Assembly (NCBI RefSeq): GCF_002797855.1
Contig: NZ_PGFB01000001.1
Coordinates: forward strand, 558,001-622,000
Length of the DNA: 64,000 bases
Reading direction: 5' to 3'
Source: Compostimonas suwonensis
Lineage (GTDB): Bacteria > Actinomycetota > Actinomycetes > Actinomycetales > Microbacteriaceae
Shown: piece after piece, positions 37,268 to 44,415 of the stretch
How positions within the stretch are numbered: position 1 is the first letter of the stretch
Layout of the letters: each line of letters starts with the position of its first letter
Notes under the pieces: model-generated
Databases searched by the model: none
The model's input: only the letters and a program-made list of their open reading frames with translations
Told to the model about the DNA's origin: nothing
Program-made: the position numbers and the translations under genes

Positions 37268-37374
37268 GGCATCCCGTCACAACGTGGGAACTAGGGCAAG
37301 TTACGCCGAATCGCCCACCCAGTCACGCCATAACGACCGTTCGCGCGACCGAGAAACGCCAAATGGCGCAAGTC
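37268..37374 (+). repeat. Right flank of the DUF559 module, inverted copy
   Basis: After the remnant come a GTTACGCC block, CAGTCACGCCATAACG (about 37320-37335), AACGxxxGTTCG-like sequence and CGCCAAATGGCGCAAGTC (37357-37374). Read on the opposite strand this matches the order at 35983-36090, where the same blocks follow the intact gene. Confidence 0.75.
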
Positions 37375-37490
37375 GAGGGGACGGGCGAGGAAGCGAGGAA
37401 GGGAGGGGAGAAAGGGAGGGGAGGAAGGGAGGGGCGGGCGCGGAGGGGACGGGCGCGGACGGGCGGGACGGAAGGGGACGGGGCGGGCGG
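37375..37490 (+). repeat. Purine/G-rich tract
   Basis: About 115 bases dominated by GGGA, GGAA and GGGC blocks on the + strand, with many runs of three or more G, so quadruplex-capable. It abuts the stop of the leftward MalG-like permease gene and may help end its transcript. Confidence 0.6.
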
Positions 37491-37491
37491 C

Positions 37492-38451
37492 TCAGCCCTT
37501 GGTGCCGCCGGTGGCGAGCCCCGACTGCCAGAAGCGCTGCAGGTAGAGGAACGCCACCACGAGCGGGACGATCGAGATGAGCGACCCCGTGATGACGGTC
37601 GAGAAGAGGGCCTGCGACCCGCTGCCCGACGCGCTGAGGGCCTGCCACTGGGCGAGGCCGACCGTGAGCGGGTACAGGTGCTGGTCGTTGAGCATGATGA
37701 GCGGCAGGAAGTAGTTGTTCCAGGTCGCGACGAGCGAGAAGAGGAACACCGTCACGATTCCCGGGGTGAGCAGGCGGGTGGCGACCTGCCAGAAGATGCG
37801 GAACTCGCCGGCCCCGTCGATCCTCGCGGCCTCCATGAGGCTCACGGGCACGGCATCCTGCGCGTAGACCCGCATGAGGTAGAGGCCGAACGGGTTCACG
37901 AGCGAGGGGATGATGATCGCCCACGGGGTGTTGACGAAGCCGATCTGCGCGAACACCAGGTAGGTGGGGATCGCGAGGGCCGAGGCCGGGATCATGATCG
38001 AGCCGAGCACGGCGCTGAACAGGATCTTGCCGCCGCGGAACTCGTACTTGGCGAAGGCGTAGCCGCCGAGCGTCGCGAGGAAGGTGGCTCCGACCGCGCT
38101 CACCCCCGAGTAGAGCAGCGTGTTGAGCGCCCACTGCGAGAAGATGCCGTCTTGGAAGGTGAAGACGGTCGCGATGTTGTCGAAGAGGTTGAACTGGCCG
38201 CTGAACCAGAGCCCGAAGGTCGAGAACAGGTCGCCGTTGCTCTTCGTCGCGGCGACGACGAGCCAGTAGAGCGGGAAGAGGAAGTAGATCGCGCAGATGA
38301 AGAGCGTGATCGTGAGCACGGCGCTCTTGCGGTCGCGGAACGGCGAGCGGCGGGAGCGGCGACGGCGCTGCCTGAGCACCGCGGCATCCTCTCGGCCGGA
38401 GGCGGCGCGGGAGGTGTCCCGGGGAGTGGGAGTGGTGGCGGTGGCGGTCAT
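37492..38451 (-). CDS. Carbohydrate ABC transporter permease, MalG type (fuco/galacto-oligosaccharide locus)
   Basis: 319-residue inner-membrane permease of the CUT1 family. A basic N-terminal extension of about 40 residues precedes six transmembrane helices. The EAA loop that contacts the ATPase reads LMEAARIDGAGEFRIFW, and the C-terminus is YLQRFWQSGLATGGTKG, characteristic of MalG-like proteins. ATG at 38451 overlaps the MalF-type stop (ATGA at 38448-38451), giving coupled translation. No ATPase gene is present in the window, so a shared MsiK-like ATPase elsewhere is likely, as is usual for actinobacterial CUT1 systems. Confidence 0.9.
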   Translation of the reverse strand: MTATATTPTPRDTSRAASGREDAAVLRQRRRRSRRSPFRDRKSAVLTITLFICAIYFLFPLYWLVVAATKSNGDLFSTFGLWFSGQFNLFDNIATVFTFQDGIFSQWALNTLLYSGVSAVGATFLATLGGYAFAKYEFRGGKILFSAVLGSIMIPASALAIPTYLVFAQIGFVNTPWAIIIPSLVNPFGLYLMRVYAQDAVPVSLMEAARIDGAGEFRIFWQVATRLLTPGIVTVFLFSLVATWNNYFLPLIMLNDQHLYPLTVGLAQWQALSASGSGSQALFSTVITGSLISIVPLVVAFLYLQRFWQSGLATGGTKG

Positions 38452-39368
38452 GCTGCGTTGCGCTCCTTCCGCTGCGTGGAGAGCTGCACGATGTACGAGA
38501 CGATCATGATGACGATGCCGAGGAGGAAGGCGATCGCTGCCGCGTAGTTCAGGTCTTGGTTCACGAAGGCGAGGTTGTAGGCGTAGAGGTTCGGGGTGTA
38601 CGCCGAGCCGATGACGGTCGGTGCGAGGTGCCCGAGCAGGTTGGGCTCGCTGAACAGCTGGAAGCTGCCGATGATCGAGAAGATGATGGTGAGCACGATG
38701 GCCGGGCGGATCGCGGGGATCTTGATCGACCAGGCGGTGCGCCACTGACCGGCGCCGTCGATGGCCGCCGCCTCGTAGAGCTCGGTGGGCACGGAGCGCA
38801 GCGCCGCGTACATGATGATCATGTTGTAGCCCACGAACTCCCACGTGACGATGTTCATCATCGAGGGCAGCATGAGCGAGCTCGAGAGCAGGTCGGGGGC
38901 CGGGATGCCGAGGGCGTCGAGCGTCTGGGCGATGGGCCCGAAGTCGTGGCCGTAGATGTAGCCCCACATGAGCGTCGCGACGACGCCCGGGATGGCGTAG
39001 GGCACGAAGATCGCGAGGCGCACGAACTTGTTGGCACGGGCACGGCCGCTGTCGAGCGCGAGCGCGATGAACAGCGAGAGGCCGAGCATGATCGGCACCT
39101 GCACGAAGAGGAAGAGGGCGACGCGGCCGACGCCGGCGAGGAACTTGGGGTCGGTGAGCGCCTGCGCGTAGTTGGCGAACCAGGCGAACGTCTCGCCGCC
39201 GATGAGCTTGCTCTGGAAGAGGCTCAGGTAGCCCGCGTAGACGAGCGGCACGACGAGCATGGCGACGAACGCCACGAGGAACGGGGTCACGAAGAGGTAG
39301 GCGGCGAGCGTCTGTTTGCGCTTGCTCGTCATCCCTCGTGCGCGCGGCCTGGTGGCTAGGGAACTCAC
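38448..39368 (-). CDS. Carbohydrate ABC transporter permease, MalF type (fuco/galacto-oligosaccharide locus)
   Basis: 306-residue CUT1 permease with six predicted transmembrane helices, beginning KQTLAAYLFVTPFLVAFV and carrying the EAA loop LYEAAAIDGAGQWRTAW. It forms the heteromeric channel with the MalG-type protein that overlaps its end. Start: GTG at 39368 with GGAGG (minus strand) five bases upstream; a downstream in-frame ATG (MTSKRKQ) is a possible alternative that would remove 12 residues. A hairpin lies in the 184-bp gap between it and the upstream binding-protein gene. Confidence 0.9.
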   Translation of the reverse strand: MSSLATRPRARGMTSKRKQTLAAYLFVTPFLVAFVAMLVVPLVYAGYLSLFQSKLIGGETFAWFANYAQALTDPKFLAGVGRVALFLFVQVPIMLGLSLFIALALDSGRARANKFVRLAIFVPYAIPGVVATLMWGYIYGHDFGPIAQTLDALGIPAPDLLSSSLMLPSMMNIVTWEFVGYNMIIMYAALRSVPTELYEAAAIDGAGQWRTAWSIKIPAIRPAIVLTIIFSIIGSFQLFSEPNLLGHLAPTVIGSAYTPNLYAYNLAFVNQDLNYAAAIAFLLGIVIMIVSYIVQLSTQRKERNAA

Positions 39369-39511
39369 TGGATCCTCCGGTGATGTGGGTGCTGTGGGTG
39401 GGGGCGGTGCGGTGCGGGCGGATGCCGCGGCTCACCGCGGTCGGATGATGCAGGGTCTGGGTGCCCCCGCCGTCGTGCCGTCGTTCGGGCGCCGGTGCGG
39501 CGGGGTGACGG

Positions 39512-39550
39512 TGGAAGGGGCGGGCTCCCGTGCGGAGCCCGCCCCTTCCA
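39512..39550 (-). terminator. Perfect 17-bp hairpin between binding-protein and permease genes
   Basis: Arms 39512-39528 and 39534-39550 with a 5-base loop, starting 2 bases after the binding-protein stop (minus strand). It probably works as a partial terminator or 3' stabiliser so that binding protein is made in excess of permeases. Confidence 0.75.
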
Positions 39551-39552
39551 GG

Positions 39553-40908
39553 CTATTCCTCGACCGTGAAACCCTGCTGGGTCGCGTAGTCGACGAGCTC
39601 CTGCTGCCAGGCGGCGACACCGGTCTCGAGATCGGTGCGGTCGGCGATGGCCTTGCCGAGCGTGTCGGTGAAGCTCGATCCGACGAAGCTCATGAACGGC
39701 AGCCAGTCGAAGTCCGTGTCGACGGTGGGCGAGATCTCGGCGAAGAGCTGGTTCACCTTCTGGCCTCCGAAGAAGTCGGAGGTCGTGTCGACGAACGCCG
39801 GGTCTTCGAGGGTCGCGTTGGTCGTCGGGAAGAGCGACTGATCGTTCGCGAGCATGATCGTCGAGCTCGGGTCGTTGTTGATCCACTTCGCGAACTCGTA
39901 GGCCGCGATGGGGTTCTCCGTCGACTTGAGCACGACGTTGGCCGAGCCGCCGAGGTTGGCGGAGACGTTGTCGCCGTCCTTCCACTGCGGAAGGGTCGTC
40001 GCGGTCCAGTTGCCGGCGGTGTCGGGAGCCGTGCCCTCGAGGAAGAGCGGAGCCCATGCCGCGGTCAGCCAGCTCGCGTACTTGCCCTGGGCGAGGCCCT
40101 GGTACCACTGGTCGGTCCACTCGGCGTCGACCGAGACGAGGTCGTTCTTCACGAGGTTGTTCCAGTAGTCGACGACCTCGGTCGCCTCGGGGCTCGTGAG
40201 GTCGATCTTGACGTTCTGGCCGCCGTCGTAGGTGAACGGCTTGACGCCGGCCTGCCAGAGCAGGCTCAGGATCGTGCCGGGCTCACCGGAGGGGAAGTTG
40301 CTGATGTACGAGCCGGTCTTCTCCTTGATGGTCTGCGCGGCCGCGGTGTACTCGTCGTAGCTCGTCGGCGGGGTGACGCCGGCCTGCGCGTAGATGTCGC
40401 TGCGGTAGAGCAGGCCCATGGGGCCCGAGTCCTGCGGGATGCCGAAGACTCCGCTGTCGCTCGAGACCTGGTTCCAGACCCACGGCACGTACTGGTCGGC
40501 GAGGTCGGCCGCACCGTAGGGGGTGAGGTCGAGGAGGCTGTCGGTCACGCGGAAGGAGGGCATGTCCTGGTAGCCCATCTGCGCGACATCCGGGGCGCCC
40601 GTGCCGGCCTTGAGAGCCGTACGGATCTTGTCGAACTCGGCGTCGCCGTTGCCGACGTTGACGAGGTTGACCGTGATGTTCGGGTACTTCGCCTCGAAGA
40701 GGTCGATCTCGGGCTGGATCGGCACCCACGACCAGAAGGTCAGCGTCGTGGGGGTCTCCATGGCCTTGTCGATCTCGGCCTGGCTCACCGTGGTCGGCGT
40801 GCTGCTGCTGTCAGCCGACGATCCGCTCGCGCAGCCCGACAGGAGCAGTGCGCTGGCGGCGGCGATAGCGGCCACCGTGGTGATTTTTCGCTGTGTGAAG
40901 GTGCGCAT
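39553..40908 (-). CDS. Extracellular sugar-binding lipoprotein (CUT1 ABC transporter)
   Basis: 451-residue substrate-binding lipoprotein. Signal peptide with lipobox LLLSGC, acylated Cys26. The mature part shows the family-1 binding-protein pattern: TLTFWSWVPIQPEIDLFEAKYP near residue 55, DVAQMGYQDMPSF, GIPQDSGPMGLLYRSDIY and WYQGLAQGKYASWLTAAW. The substrate is not readable directly. Co-location with a GH42 beta-galactosidase and GH95 alpha-fucosidase suggests a galactose/fucose-containing oligosaccharide, for example a plant xyloglucan side-chain product. It lies 29 bp downstream of the GH42 gene in the same operon. Confidence 0.9.
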   Translation of the reverse strand: MRTFTQRKITTVAAIAAASALLLSGCASGSSADSSSTPTTVSQAEIDKAMETPTTLTFWSWVPIQPEIDLFEAKYPNITVNLVNVGNGDAEFDKIRTALKAGTGAPDVAQMGYQDMPSFRVTDSLLDLTPYGAADLADQYVPWVWNQVSSDSGVFGIPQDSGPMGLLYRSDIYAQAGVTPPTSYDEYTAAAQTIKEKTGSYISNFPSGEPGTILSLLWQAGVKPFTYDGGQNVKIDLTSPEATEVVDYWNNLVKNDLVSVDAEWTDQWYQGLAQGKYASWLTAAWAPLFLEGTAPDTAGNWTATTLPQWKDGDNVSANLGGSANVVLKSTENPIAAYEFAKWINNDPSSTIMLANDQSLFPTTNATLEDPAFVDTTSDFFGGQKVNQLFAEISPTVDTDFDWLPFMSFVGSSFTDTLGKAIADRTDLETGVAAWQQELVDYATQQGFTVEE

Positions 40909-40937
40909 CTAACCTTTCTCCGTTTCTTTCCGCTCGA

Positions 40938-43139
40938 TCAGCTGCGATCGGCGGGACTGCTCTCGATGAGCACCACGGCGGACCACGGCGTCATCGAGAG
41001 TGTTTCACCGGCAGCGAGGGTGCGGCCGGGAGTCTGCGGGGTGGCGGCGACGGTCGTCGCGGCCACGGGGGCCACGACGTCGAGCGACGTCGGGGTCCAG
41101 TTGTGCACGAACAGCACCCGGTCGCCCGCGGCGTTGGTTCCGGATGTCACGACCACGCCCTCCGGGGCTGCGGCGTTCCACGCCGCTGTCGCAGGTCTGG
41201 GGGCGAGCCAGCGGCCGAGGTCGCGGGCGAACGCGGTGTTCGGGACGGTGCCGACGTAGCTGATCCGGCCGAGACCGTGGACGGCCTGGGTGACGGCGGG
41301 CGTCGCGGCGTGCCGGGGGTGGTCGTAGCTCGCGAGCACCCGCGCGCCATCGGCGTGCAGGTAGTCGAGCCAGCCGAAGCCGGCGGCGTCGGGCGAGAGC
41401 ACGAGGGGCGGGGCCGAGACGGATGCCGCGGCATCCGTCTCGCTCGTGGGGGTGGCGTCCGCGGCGACCGCGGCGAGAACGCCCACGGTGCCGCGGAGGT
41501 TGGAGTACTCGTCGTACCAGAGCTGTGCCGCCTCGGCGAGACGGGGCGGGGCGACCTCGCGGCGGGCGCGGGCCTCCTCGTCGGCATAGCCCGTGCGCAC
41601 GCCCACGACGAGGAGGCCGCCGGCCGCCGCATAGGCGCGCAGCGTCTCGAGCAGCTCATCGTCGGCGATGTAGAGGGCCGGTGCGACGAGCACGGGGTGG
41701 CGGGCGACGAGCTCCTCGGCGCTGAACCCGGCGAGCTGCTTGTCGTGCAGGATGCGCGCCTGGGCGCCCGACTCGACGATGCCGCGGTAGTAGGCGTCGA
41801 AGATCCGGTTGTACGACTCGGGGTCTGCGACGTTGTCGCGCTCGGTGCCGAGGGGCGGGAAGTACTCCATCGCCCAGCGGCTCTCGGTGGAGTAGACGAT
41901 CGCGATGTCGGCGTCGGGCCGGTAGCCGTCGAGCACGGGGGCGAGGCCTTCGAGGCGTGCGCCGAGCTCGACGACCTCGTCGTAGATCCGGCCGGGAACC
42001 TGGCTGTGGGGCAGGATGCCGCCCCAGTAGGTCTCGGCGCCGAAGTGCAGGGTGTGCCAGTGCCAGTACTCGATCATGCGCGCGCCGCGGGCGACGAAGG
42101 CGAGGGCGACCTGCTCGATCTGGCCGGGCTCGGGCGGGTAGTTCTGGTGGGGCCCGGCGATCGAGGTGATGCCGGTCTCGGTCACGAGGAAGCGCTCCTG
42201 GCGCGAGGAGTAGAGGCGGTCGGCCTGCTTGGTGAGACCCCACACGCCCGTGGTCGTCCAGTCCTCGAGGGCCTCGACCTCCGTGCGGGCGTCGAGGCCG
42301 TCCTGCATGCCGAAGTAGAGGTTTCCCGCGGTGATGTCGAGCTCGCCCGTGAGCTCGTAGTCGTCGACGCCGGGGCGCAGGTAGGCGATGCAGGTGGTGA
42401 CGAACTGGTCGTCGCGGGCGTACTCGGCGAGGATGCGGGCCTGCCAGCCGATGAACTCGGTGGTGATGCGGGCCTGGAAGCGCCGCCAGGCGAGGTCGTA
42501 CTGCGGGGCGCTGTTGCCGTCGGGGCGCCAGAGCTGCGACCATTCGGTGATCTTGTGCGACCAGTAGGTGAGTCCCCAATCGCGGTTGAGGTTCTCGGGG
42601 GTTCCGTAGCGGGTCTGGAGGTAGCTCAGGAACTGCTCAAACGTTTGCGCATTGTGGAAGAGCTCCATCCCCGGTTCGTTGTCGACCTGGAAGCCGATCA
42701 CGGCGGGGTGCTGGGCGTAGCGCTCGGCGATCGCCCGGATGACCCGCTCGGCGTAGGAGCGGAAGAGCTCGCTCGAGTAGTCGACCTCCTGACGCGAGCC
42801 CCAGGCGCGGCGCACGCCCGTCGCGGTCTCGGCCGCGAGCTCGGGGTGCTTGACCTGCAGCCACGGCGGAACCGCGTAGGTGGGGGTGCCGAGCACGACC
42901 GCGATGCCGCGCTCGTGAGCGCCGTCGAGGATGGGCTGCATCCAGTCGAGGTCGAACTCGCCGTCACGCGGCTCCCAGGTCGACCAGACGGACTCGCCGA
43001 CCCGGATGACACTGAAGTGCGCCTTCTGCATGAGGTCGAGATCGAGATCGAGTCGATCGGTCGTCTGGTACTCGTTGTAGTAGGCGGCGCCGAAGAGCAC
43101 GCCGTCCCATGACGAGGTTGCCGGGTCTTGCTCGGTCAT
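40938..43139 (-). CDS. GH42 beta-galactosidase
   Basis: Cytoplasmic glycoside hydrolase family 42 enzyme, 733 residues, removing terminal beta-galactose. Seen: YYNEYQTTDRLDLDLDLMQKA and VGESVWSTWEP at the barrel start, GFQVDNEPG with the Asn154-Glu155 acid/base pair, FLVTETGIT with nucleophile Glu321, and YWHWHTLHFGAETYWGGIL. A trimerisation-type middle domain (about 400-590) and a C-terminal beta domain with VLFVHNWTPTSLDVV follow. Length is slightly above the usual 650-700. No signal peptide, so the substrate is imported first. The start is ATG at 43139, with GGAG upstream and an operator palindrome about 40 bases upstream. Confidence 0.93.
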   Translation of the reverse strand: MTEQDPATSSWDGVLFGAAYYNEYQTTDRLDLDLDLMQKAHFSVIRVGESVWSTWEPRDGEFDLDWMQPILDGAHERGIAVVLGTPTYAVPPWLQVKHPELAAETATGVRRAWGSRQEVDYSSELFRSYAERVIRAIAERYAQHPAVIGFQVDNEPGMELFHNAQTFEQFLSYLQTRYGTPENLNRDWGLTYWSHKITEWSQLWRPDGNSAPQYDLAWRRFQARITTEFIGWQARILAEYARDDQFVTTCIAYLRPGVDDYELTGELDITAGNLYFGMQDGLDARTEVEALEDWTTTGVWGLTKQADRLYSSRQERFLVTETGITSIAGPHQNYPPEPGQIEQVALAFVARGARMIEYWHWHTLHFGAETYWGGILPHSQVPGRIYDEVVELGARLEGLAPVLDGYRPDADIAIVYSTESRWAMEYFPPLGTERDNVADPESYNRIFDAYYRGIVESGAQARILHDKQLAGFSAEELVARHPVLVAPALYIADDELLETLRAYAAAGGLLVVGVRTGYADEEARARREVAPPRLAEAAQLWYDEYSNLRGTVGVLAAVAADATPTSETDAAASVSAPPLVLSPDAAGFGWLDYLHADGARVLASYDHPRHAATPAVTQAVHGLGRISYVGTVPNTAFARDLGRWLAPRPATAAWNAAAPEGVVVTSGTNAAGDRVLFVHNWTPTSLDVVAPVAATTVAATPQTPGRTLAAGETLSMTPWSAVVLIESSPADRS

Positions 43140-43174
43140 GTCCCACGAACTCCGTTGTCGACTCTGTAGCGAAT

Positions 43175-43186
43175 GTTACCGGTAAC
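43175..43186 (-). promoter_or_regulatory. LacI-type operator GTTACCGGTAAC upstream of GH42
   Basis: Perfect 12-bp palindrome GTTACCGGTAAC in the 103-bp gap between lacI and the GH42 gene. It overlaps a TAACAT -10-like hexamer on the minus strand, a position suited to repression. A one-mismatch copy lies upstream of GH95 at 47306-47317. Confidence 0.8.
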
Positions 43187-43242
43187 CACCGGTTGCAAGA
43201 AATATAAGTCACGTTCCCGCCGGATGCAAGTCCCGCCCGATC

Positions 43243-44391
43243 TCACAGCGATTTCCGAGGAAGATCCGCGGCGGCGTCGGTGCTCCCAGCGGGCGTCGAG
43301 GCGGCGTCCGGCGCCGGGGCCGGGGCCGGATCCGTGTTCGCGGGGTCGCCCGAGGCGGGGGTCGAGGCGCTGCTCGGCGCGCTGCTCGACGAGCGCACGA
43401 CGAGCACCGCCCGTGCCCTGTCGCCCTCGCCCGGCTCGGCCCGCACGCCCATCGCCGCGAGGAGCTTCGACATCGCGTACCGCCCCTGACGGTCGAAGTC
43501 GAGCTCGACGGTCGTGAGCGGGGGGATCAGATATGCCGATTCCGGAATGTTGTCGAAGCCCACGACGCTGAGCTGCCCGGGCACCGAGATGCCCCGCTCG
43601 GCGAGGGCGCGGAGGGCGCCGAGCGCCATCTGGTCGTTGGCCGCGAAGATCGCCGTGATGCCGGCATCCAAGGGCATGGTCATAACGGCCGTGTAGCCGG
43701 ATGCCGGCGACCAGTCCCCCTCGGCGACGAGAGCGGGCGCGAGCCCGCGTTCCTGCAGCGCGGCCTCGAAGGCGTGCAGGCGGTTGCGGGCGGCGAGCCA
43801 GCCGTGCGGCCCGCTGATGTGCATGATGCGCGTGTGGCCCAGCTCGAGCAGGTGCTCGGTGGCGATGCGCGCGCCCTCGCCGTTGAGGCTCTCCGGGTGT
43901 CCGGCGTCGACCTCCTCGGTCTCCGACTGGATCGAGAGCGGAACGACGAACGGCACCTTCAGCAGCGTCTGGCGCACCTGGTCGGTGGGCGAGATCGCGA
44001 GCACGCCCGCGAAGTCCCGCCGGTTCAGCAGGGTGATGGCCTCGTCGAGCGAGGTGTCCGGGTCGAGTCCGAGACTCACGATGTCGACGACGTAGCCGGC
44101 CTCACGCGCCTCGTCGGCCGCGCTCTGCATGATGCGGCTCGGGCCGATCTGCGACATCTCGTAGGTGAGGGCGCCGATGCGGTGCGACTGGCTCGTCGCG
44201 AGCGAGCGCGCCGTCATGTTGATCTGGTAGTCGAGCTCGGTGAGCGCCGCCTCGACGCGCGCCCGGGTCGCCGGGCTCACCCCCGTCGCGCCCTTGATGT
44301 AGCGGGAGACGGTCTGGTGCGAGACGCCGGCGAGCTTCGCGACGTCGTAGATCGTGGGCGCGCGGCGTCCGTTCGGCTTGGAGAGCGTCAT
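43243..44391 (-). CDS. LacI-family regulator of the GH95/GH42 locus
   Basis: 382-residue repressor. N-terminal HTH APTIYDVAKLAGVSHQTVSRYIKG (recognition helix in SHQTVSRYI), hinge ARSLATSQSHRIGALTY, then the periplasmic-binding-like sensor domain with GVLAISPT, HLLELGHTRIMHISGP and VVGFDNIPESAYLIPPLTTV. The last 55 residues are an Ala/Pro/Ser/Thr-rich tail not found in typical LacI proteins (usual length about 330-345). It lies 24 bp after GH95 and 103 bp before GH42. Palindromes GTTACCGGTAAC and GTTACCGCTAAC upstream of GH42 and GH95 are its probable operators. The ligand is probably a galactose- or fucose-containing sugar. Confidence 0.88.
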   Translation of the reverse strand: MTLSKPNGRRAPTIYDVAKLAGVSHQTVSRYIKGATGVSPATRARVEAALTELDYQINMTARSLATSQSHRIGALTYEMSQIGPSRIMQSAADEAREAGYVVDIVSLGLDPDTSLDEAITLLNRRDFAGVLAISPTDQVRQTLLKVPFVVPLSIQSETEEVDAGHPESLNGEGARIATEHLLELGHTRIMHISGPHGWLAARNRLHAFEAALQERGLAPALVAEGDWSPASGYTAVMTMPLDAGITAIFAANDQMALGALRALAERGISVPGQLSVVGFDNIPESAYLIPPLTTVELDFDRQGRYAMSKLLAAMGVRAEPGEGDRARAVLVVRSSSSAPSSASTPASGDPANTDPAPAPAPDAASTPAGSTDAAADLPRKSL

Positions 44392-44415
44392 GAGCGGCCC
44401 TCTCGCCGGGCCGGT

